Positions 58,925-64,000 of a stretch of 64,000 nt of DNA are shown here, piece after piece (the first letter of the stretch is position 1; each line of letters opens with the position of its first letter). The notes below the pieces were generated by a model, which saw only the letters and a program-made list of their open reading frames with translations, had not been told where the DNA came from and made no database searches. The DNA is from Argopecten irradians (lineage: Eukaryota; Mollusca; Bivalvia; Pectinida; Pectinidae), in contig NC_091135.1 in assembly GCF_041381155.1 (NCBI RefSeq), forward strand, positions 48,411,086 to 48,475,085. The letters run 5' to 3'. The position numbers and the translations under genes were made by a program.

Positions 58925-59545
58925 CTATTATAGTTTGGTTAGTGTAATTCCACTCTGCTTTCCGAAGTTGCCACTTGCATTCTTTTTTAACATGCCTGTA
59001 GTTGTCCCACTTACTAGTTTTTCTGGCCTTGGTGTATAATCGGTGTTTACATTTTAGCCATTTTTTGTGCTGTGATTTATCCAGGGGTTACTGTTTTTTT
59101 CCAAATAGCCTTCGATAGTATGACTTTGTTGATCTTATCGTTTAGCTCTGTTTTAAAATTGTCCCATAGTTCTTACGTTTTGGTCCATTTTAGAATTGGT
59201 CTTGGATTTTCCGCGATAGGTCTTCTAGAGCTTTACGTAAGTTTGTCCAGTCTGTTTTCCCATACAGGTACCTTTTGCGTGGTTTTTGGTGTTGATAATG
59301 AGGTTTAGTGTCCGAGTCGGTGACAATCATTGCATTGTCTGATATTCGTGGAATGTTCATTGCATTGTCTGATATTCCTGGAATGTTTGTTGATGATTTG
59401 ATTAAGGTTGGAATGGTGGTGAAGATAAGGTCTAGAAGGTTGTTTTCCCTAGTTGGTTCTGCATGCACTTGTGTTAAATGTGTGACAGTGTCATTTGCAA
59501 GTGGCCATTTATTATCATCTAGTGTGATGAGGTGATGTAGATCAG
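58925..59545 (-). mobile_element. LINE ORF2 fragment (CR1-like endonuclease/linker)
   Basis: On the minus strand 59468-59190 reads PTRENNLLDLIFT, GISDNAM, VTDSDTKPH, KRYLYGKTDWTNLR, the junction between endonuclease and linker in CR1-like LINEs. Decayed frames continue downstream to about 58925 (KWDNYRHVKKECKW, KAEWNY). The stretch PGISDNAMN/PRISDNAM is a local duplication of about 30 nt. Reverse transcriptase is missing. Confidence 0.75.
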
Positions 59546-60450
59546 TGCGTGAGTGTCTGATCAGCCTTCAGTGCTGTATCGCTGTTCTGCTCAATTTAAA
59601 AACAAGTCAATTAAATAAGATACATGAAAGGGAGTAAGTAAGCAACAAAATTAAGATGAATGGCCCCATACACATGTATTGTATGTGATTTCTAATAGTG
59701 TATATTATACAATATTTGACAGTGATATTCTGATCTAGATTTTGGATCTTTATCCTATTTTTTTTTCAAATATTAGTAAGTGTCTCAGTGTACATGTATG
59801 TGGTAAAACTGGGGCGTGTCGTAAATTAAATGTAAATCTGTAATATCGTTATCATAAAATGATTTCTAAAGTTTTATATTAACAATAAACCAAATATGTA
59901 AAAGTAATATAATGTAGGAATAATAAATAATTGCTGAAAAATGCATACAATAACTGTTTAAAGTATCAAGTAAAAAAAAATACTTTGAGACATAGTACAC
60001 AGAACATTATTATTAAATTACAAGTAATATTTTTTGATAGTCATGAAAACATCTTGTTTTTGATTAAATGTTCCTTTTATGTTATTTATATGTAACACAT
60101 ATCATTTGAGATTTGAATTGTGGACCAAATTTTTTCACATGCAATTTAACCCAACAAATTGGACCAGTCAATTTCACTGTGGGCCAATTTGACTCTAAAT
60201 CTACTGTGCATATTATATTCACATGCACAATGTATATGTATTGAATCTATAAATTAGTTATAAAAGCAAATAAAGACAACCACTGAGGAAGCTTTTATGG
60301 TTCTGAAATAAAATACAACAGGTATCAACAATGACAATAGGTCTATGTACGTATATCATATGTAATATAATTTAAGCTGATAATTAATTATAACATATTG
60401 TGCAGTATAATACAAAATGAATTTGTGGCCATGAGATATTTTGTTTTTAG
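59546..60450. other. non-coding region upstream of PSME3IP1
   Basis: A+T-rich. The exon starting at 60451 follows a consensus acceptor (TTTTTAG), so a noncoding first exon and promoter must lie somewhere upstream; I cannot place them. Confidence 0.45.
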
Positions 60451-60469
60451 AGAACACAGAAAAAAGAAG

Positions 60470-63323
60470 ATGAGTACGGGAGGTGAATCAAAAAATGTTC
60501 CTGGAATGTCGATGATGTCCTTTGTCTCTCAGGATGAAATTGATAGCATCCGGAAGAAACGACAAGAGGAATGGGAGAAGACAAGGACAGAGGACCAACC
60601 TTTAGGTGAAATTTACAAATTAAATATCATTATGATCAAAGAGCAATGATAATGATATATGTTTCTCCCTGGGGAAGGCAGTATACTGAATTCAGTTACT
60701 CTGTCTGTAGATGTTTGTCTGTAGACCAGGGTTGAAATTCTTTCTCTTTTCAGAGGATTTCCTCTGATTGAAGAATATCTTTTAGAAACAATTAAGTTAT
60801 GTTAGATGTGATCTGAAACCTCAGAAAATGACCTTTACAAATGCTAGAGGAGGATGTCCTCTGATTATTTGAGAGATTTCCTCCCTTTGCAGATAGGATG
60901 AATCACATCTCTGGTAAACAAAATGATCAACCGACTACTTCTCCTGGGGTGGTCATATACCTTAAATCGTGTAGATGTGCATAATCTTTATAAAAACCAG
61001 ATACCTCTCCTTTTTTAGCTGACCTGGTCCGAAGGACCAAGGTGAGCTTATGGGATACCGCAGCATCCGTCGTCCGGCGTCCGGCGTCCGGCGTCCGTCA
61101 ACAATCGACTTCTTCTCCATAACCGCTGGTCAGATTGCAACAAAATTTGACTGGTAGCATCCTAATGGGCTACTAATATAACTATAAATTGTACAAATGA
61201 TGGGGCTGACCCCCTGAAAACAAGCATGGGATAGCACCCATAATGCGATGGTAGCATCCTTATAGGGTGGGGATTCAAAATTGTACAAATGATGGGGCTG
61301 ACCCCCCGGGGGCCTGAGGGGCGGGGTCAAAAGGGGTCAATTTGGCTATTTCCATATAAACGACTTCTTCTCTGAAACCAAGCATGGGATAGCACCCATA
61401 ATGCTATTTTGTATCGTTATAGGGTGGGGATTCAAAATTGTACAAATGATGGGGCTGACCCCCGGGGGGCCTGAGGGGCGTGGTCAAAAGGGGTCAATTT
61501 GGCTATTTCCATATAAAGGACTTCTTCTCTGAAACCAAGCATGGGATAGCACCCATAATGCAATGGTAGCATCCTTATAGAGTGGGGATTCAAAATTGTA
61601 CAAATGATGGGGCTGACCCCCTGGGGGCCTGAGGGGCGGGGTCAAAATGGGCCAATTTGGCTATTTCCATATAAACGACTTCTTCTCTGAAACTAAGCAT
61701 GGTATAGCACCCATAATGCAATGGTAGCATCCTTATAGGGTGGGGATTCAAAATTGTACAAATGATGGGGCTGACCCCCCGGGGGCCTGAGGGGCGGGGT
61801 CAAAAGGGGTCAATTTGGCTATTTCAATATAAATGACTTCTTCTCTGCAACTAAGCATGGCATAGCACCCATTATGCAATGGTAGCATCCTTATAGTGTG
61901 GGGATTCAAAATTGTGCAAATGATAGGGCTGACCCCCCGGGGGGCCTGAGGGGCGGGGTCAAAAGGGGTCAATTTGGCTATTTCCATATAAATGACTTCT
62001 CTGCAACTAAGCATGGTATAGCACCCATAATGCAATGGTAGCATCCTTGTAGGCTGGGGATTCCAAATTGAGCAAATGATAGGGCTGACCCCCGGGGGCC
62101 TGAGGGGCGGGGTCAAAAGTGGTCAATTTCCATATAAATGACTTTTTCTCTGCAACTTAACATGGGATTGCGCTCATAATGCAATGGTTACATCCTTATA
62201 GGGTTTGGATTCAAAATTTTGCAAATGATGGGGCTGACCCCCCGGGAGCCTGAAGGGTGGGGTAAAAAGGGATCAATTTAGCTATTTCCATATAAACGAC
62301 TTCTGCTCTGCAACTAAAAATGGAAGAGCACTCCTAATGCAATGGTAGCATCCTTATAGGGTTGGGATTTGAAATTGTACAAATGATAGGGCTGACCCCC
62401 GGGGCCTTAAACGGCAATAGATGCGAGGTCAAAAAGGTCAATTAGGCTACTATTTTCATATAAATTACTTTGTCTCTGAACCTATGTATTGGATAGCATA
62501 TTTGTATGGTATCAATAGCATCATTGTATGGTTGTGATTCAAAATTAAATTTTGGGAGTCAATTTTGCTTATTTTTCTAATTGTCAGATTCTTGTGATAA
62601 TTACTAACAAAAAACCAGGTGAGCGATACAGGCCCTCTGGGCCTCTTGTTTTTCTAATTGTCAGAGTCTTGTGATAATTACTGAAAAAAACCAGATGAGC
62701 GATACAGGCCCTCTGGGCCTCTTGTCTTTTTAGTTATACCCCTTTGTTTTGATATGATAAAATGGCTCCCTCCTCCTTAACAACTGAAAGGATTTCAACG
62801 AAATTTGGAGACAATAATCCTTATACAGTATGGATGTGTGTAACCTTATCTGAACAATATAACTCCACCTTTTTTTAGATCTTTACCCTCATATCAAAAA
62901 AGGGGATGGGGGTATAAGTTGGCCTCCAGTTCTAGTTTGTTATGTATTTTAAACATTTTACATTCATTTGTATAATCAAGATAATAAGTTTTGATAAAAA
63001 TTTAACTATGTATCAAATATTTTGTTGTTTAAAAGATAAGAATTTACATTATTGTAAGTGATGAAGCACCAGGCTGTTTTCTTTTATTTAACCTTTACAC
63101 ATTTAAAAAAAGCAAAGTCTTTACCCATTCTTTCTTGGCAAGAACAGTTGCATGTATTTAATTACAGTAATTACAATGACTAATTTTGCTACTGTTTATT
63201 GTATATGTTTTATTCGACAACCAGAGTGTCCAGATGAAGTTGTGGATAACCGATCATTGTTTGAGAAACTACAAGAACAGAAGATGAGACAGCAAGAGGA
63301 GTATGAGGAAACACATAAATTGA
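60470..63323 (+). CDS. PSME3IP1: PSME3IP1/FAM192A (NIP30 domain), 5' part, continues beyond the window
   Basis: Two coding exons: 60470-60605 (exon from 60451 with 5' UTR) and 63225-63323, joined in phase 1; the second ends in phase 1 at a GTAAGT donor and the rest lies past 64000. The 78 complete residues have the NIP30 signature: MSFVSQDEIDSIRKKRQEEW, then CPDEVVDNRSLFEKLQEQK and QQEEYEE. Human PSME3IP1 (PIP30) binds the 20S proteasome activator PA28-gamma in the nucleus and affects its substrate choice. The start is the first ATG after the acceptor; the N-terminus (MSTGGESKNVPG) is unlike the human one. The 2.6-kb intron contains a 1.7-kb tandem-monomer element. It is transcribed divergently from MSS4, 6.5 kb away. 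Confidence 0.9.
61017..62726 (+). mobile_element. hairpin-headed tandem-monomer element, second family, long copy
   Basis: Head: TGGTCC GAA GGACCA hairpin, GGTGAGCTTATGGGATA, a (GTCCGGC)n stretch, then CAACAATCGACTTCTTCTCC. Eight or nine monomers follow with starts near 61112, 61364, 61520, 61676, 61831, 61990, 62138, 62295 and 62465; the period is about 155 bp, and the first is irregular. The 3' end GGTGAGCGATACAGG plus hairpin GGCCCTCTGGGCC and TCTTGTTTT is present twice in tandem (to 62650 and to 62726). Minus-strand frames (starting MTPPLRPPG) are by-products. It sits in intron 1 of PSME3IP1. Confidence 0.85.
62727..62918. mobile_element. 192-bp element with TTATACCCC ends
   Basis: Left TTATACCCCTTTGTTTTGAT and right ATCAAAAAAGGGG then GGGGGTATAA are inverted with a short gap. 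The centre contains AACTGAAAGGATTTCAACG and AAATTTGG, as in monomers of the other tandem-monomer families, so it may be a one-monomer relative. It directly abuts the end of the 61017-62726 element. Confidence 0.55.
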
Positions 63324-63527
63324 GTAAGTTCTATGGAATTGATTTGGCAGCTGTGGCCAATAAAACCATTTCTTATATAGATATCTGTGGTAAGCTTATA
63401 CAAACGGAGAAAGGAAATTATTATTATTTTTAGAATTTTCTTCTGTACAAAAAACCCCAAAATATTTGAAATTTATCTTTATATCAACTTTGCTGGACAA
63501 AGGTATTCAGTACGATACTCTACCTGC

Positions 63528-63880
63528 AACCCTTGGACGATGTCGCATCAAAATTGAAGTTCTCGCTTGTAAATTAAAGCATACCATGACTGTCAACAAC
63601 AGCTCCTAGCAAAGAAATATTTACTATTTAGTCAATTATTAAATGTTTTAGACAAGCTAAATGAAGTACATGGATACGTTGCTCTTCAAACCAATTGGGA
63701 AATTAAATATTTGCGTGGTTTCTGTTTCTCAAAGTTAAACAAATTATGCAAAATAAACTGTGATCTCCTGACAAAATTTCATTGGTTGCTTGTTACATAA
63801 ATGGAAGGGGTGCAACTGCGGTGATCCAGCAGGTGCGGCAGTCCGAAACTTTAGTTTTGACGTGGCATCTGCCAAGGGTT
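63528..63880. mobile_element. MITE with ACCCTTGG termini, copy 2
   Basis: Left AACCCTTGGACGATG and right CATCTGCCAAGGGTT are inverted repeats that extend about 35 nt inwards. Interior blocks (CAACAGCTCCTAGC, ATTGGTTGCTTGTTAC, GGAAGGGGTGCAACTGCGG) match the longer copy at 9672-10301. Confidence 0.7.
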
Positions 63881-64000
63881 CATTATCGTAGACTACTTTA
63901 CCCTTGGCTAGTGAAGTTGTCTTTATATCAACTTTGTTATTTATTGAGTGAGTATATGCACCAGGTTGAGGTATATGTTTAGTTTGATTTTTCTAATTGA

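Noticed and set aside
61130-62116. Minus-strand frames starting MTPPLRPPG
   Set aside because: Antisense reading of the ~155-bp monomers of a mobile element.

Overview
The window looks like A+T-rich animal nuclear DNA from a mollusc, most likely a bivalve. The genes have many short exons with GT-AG introns and animal domain content. The repeats (hairpin-headed arrays of about 155-171 bp monomers, tRNA-derived SINEs sharing one tail, CR1-like LINEs with microsatellite tails) resemble those known from bivalves. I cannot name a species. All calls were read by eye from the sequence; no search was run.

Five host genes are supported. (1) 12238-17923 (+): a complete 11-exon acyl-CoA synthetase of the 4-coumarate-CoA-ligase/luciferase type, 562 aa. 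(2) 25072-37502 (+): a complete 13-exon SLC7 light-chain amino acid transporter closest to b(0,+)AT (SLC7A9), 501 aa, starting with a 22-nt coding exon. (3) 42760-46723 (+): a complete 10-coding-exon ATP-dependent DNA ligase of the minimal LigE type, fused behind two PBZ zinc fingers and a SWIM finger, 494 aa; a TATA box and a noncoding first exon lie upstream at 41551-41620. (4) 50936-53890 (-): a complete two-exon MSS4/RABIF Rab chaperone, 128 aa. (5) 60470-63323 (+): the 5' part of PSME3IP1/FAM192A, running off the window. Exon phases agree at every junction in all five.

The rest is largely repeats. 1-6.2 kb holds a LINE tail and a near full-length CR1-like LINE with a PHD-finger ORF1. 6.5-11.8 kb is a cluster of SINE, zinc-finger remnant, tandem-monomer elements and MITEs. 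18.4-22.3 kb is a second LINE. 22.3-25 kb and the 5.1 kb first intron of the transporter are mostly plain non-coding DNA. 37.5-41.5 kb carries minisatellites and a MITE. 46.7-50.9 kb is non-coding with a 38-bp minisatellite. The MSS4 intron is a nest of tRNA-like SINEs and inserted MITEs. 54.3-59.5 kb has a 2.55 kb terminal-inverted-repeat element, several palindromic elements and a LINE fragment. 61.0-62.9 kb is another tandem-monomer element.

Most worth following: the PBZ-PBZ-SWIM-LigE ligase, which joins poly(ADP-ribose) binding to nick sealing in one small protein; a 36-bp minisatellite that has copied a live splice donor 13 times; a shared architecture among at least four unrelated tandem-monomer repeat families; and a 122-bp MITE with an exact 9-bp target duplication that splits a tRNA-like SINE.
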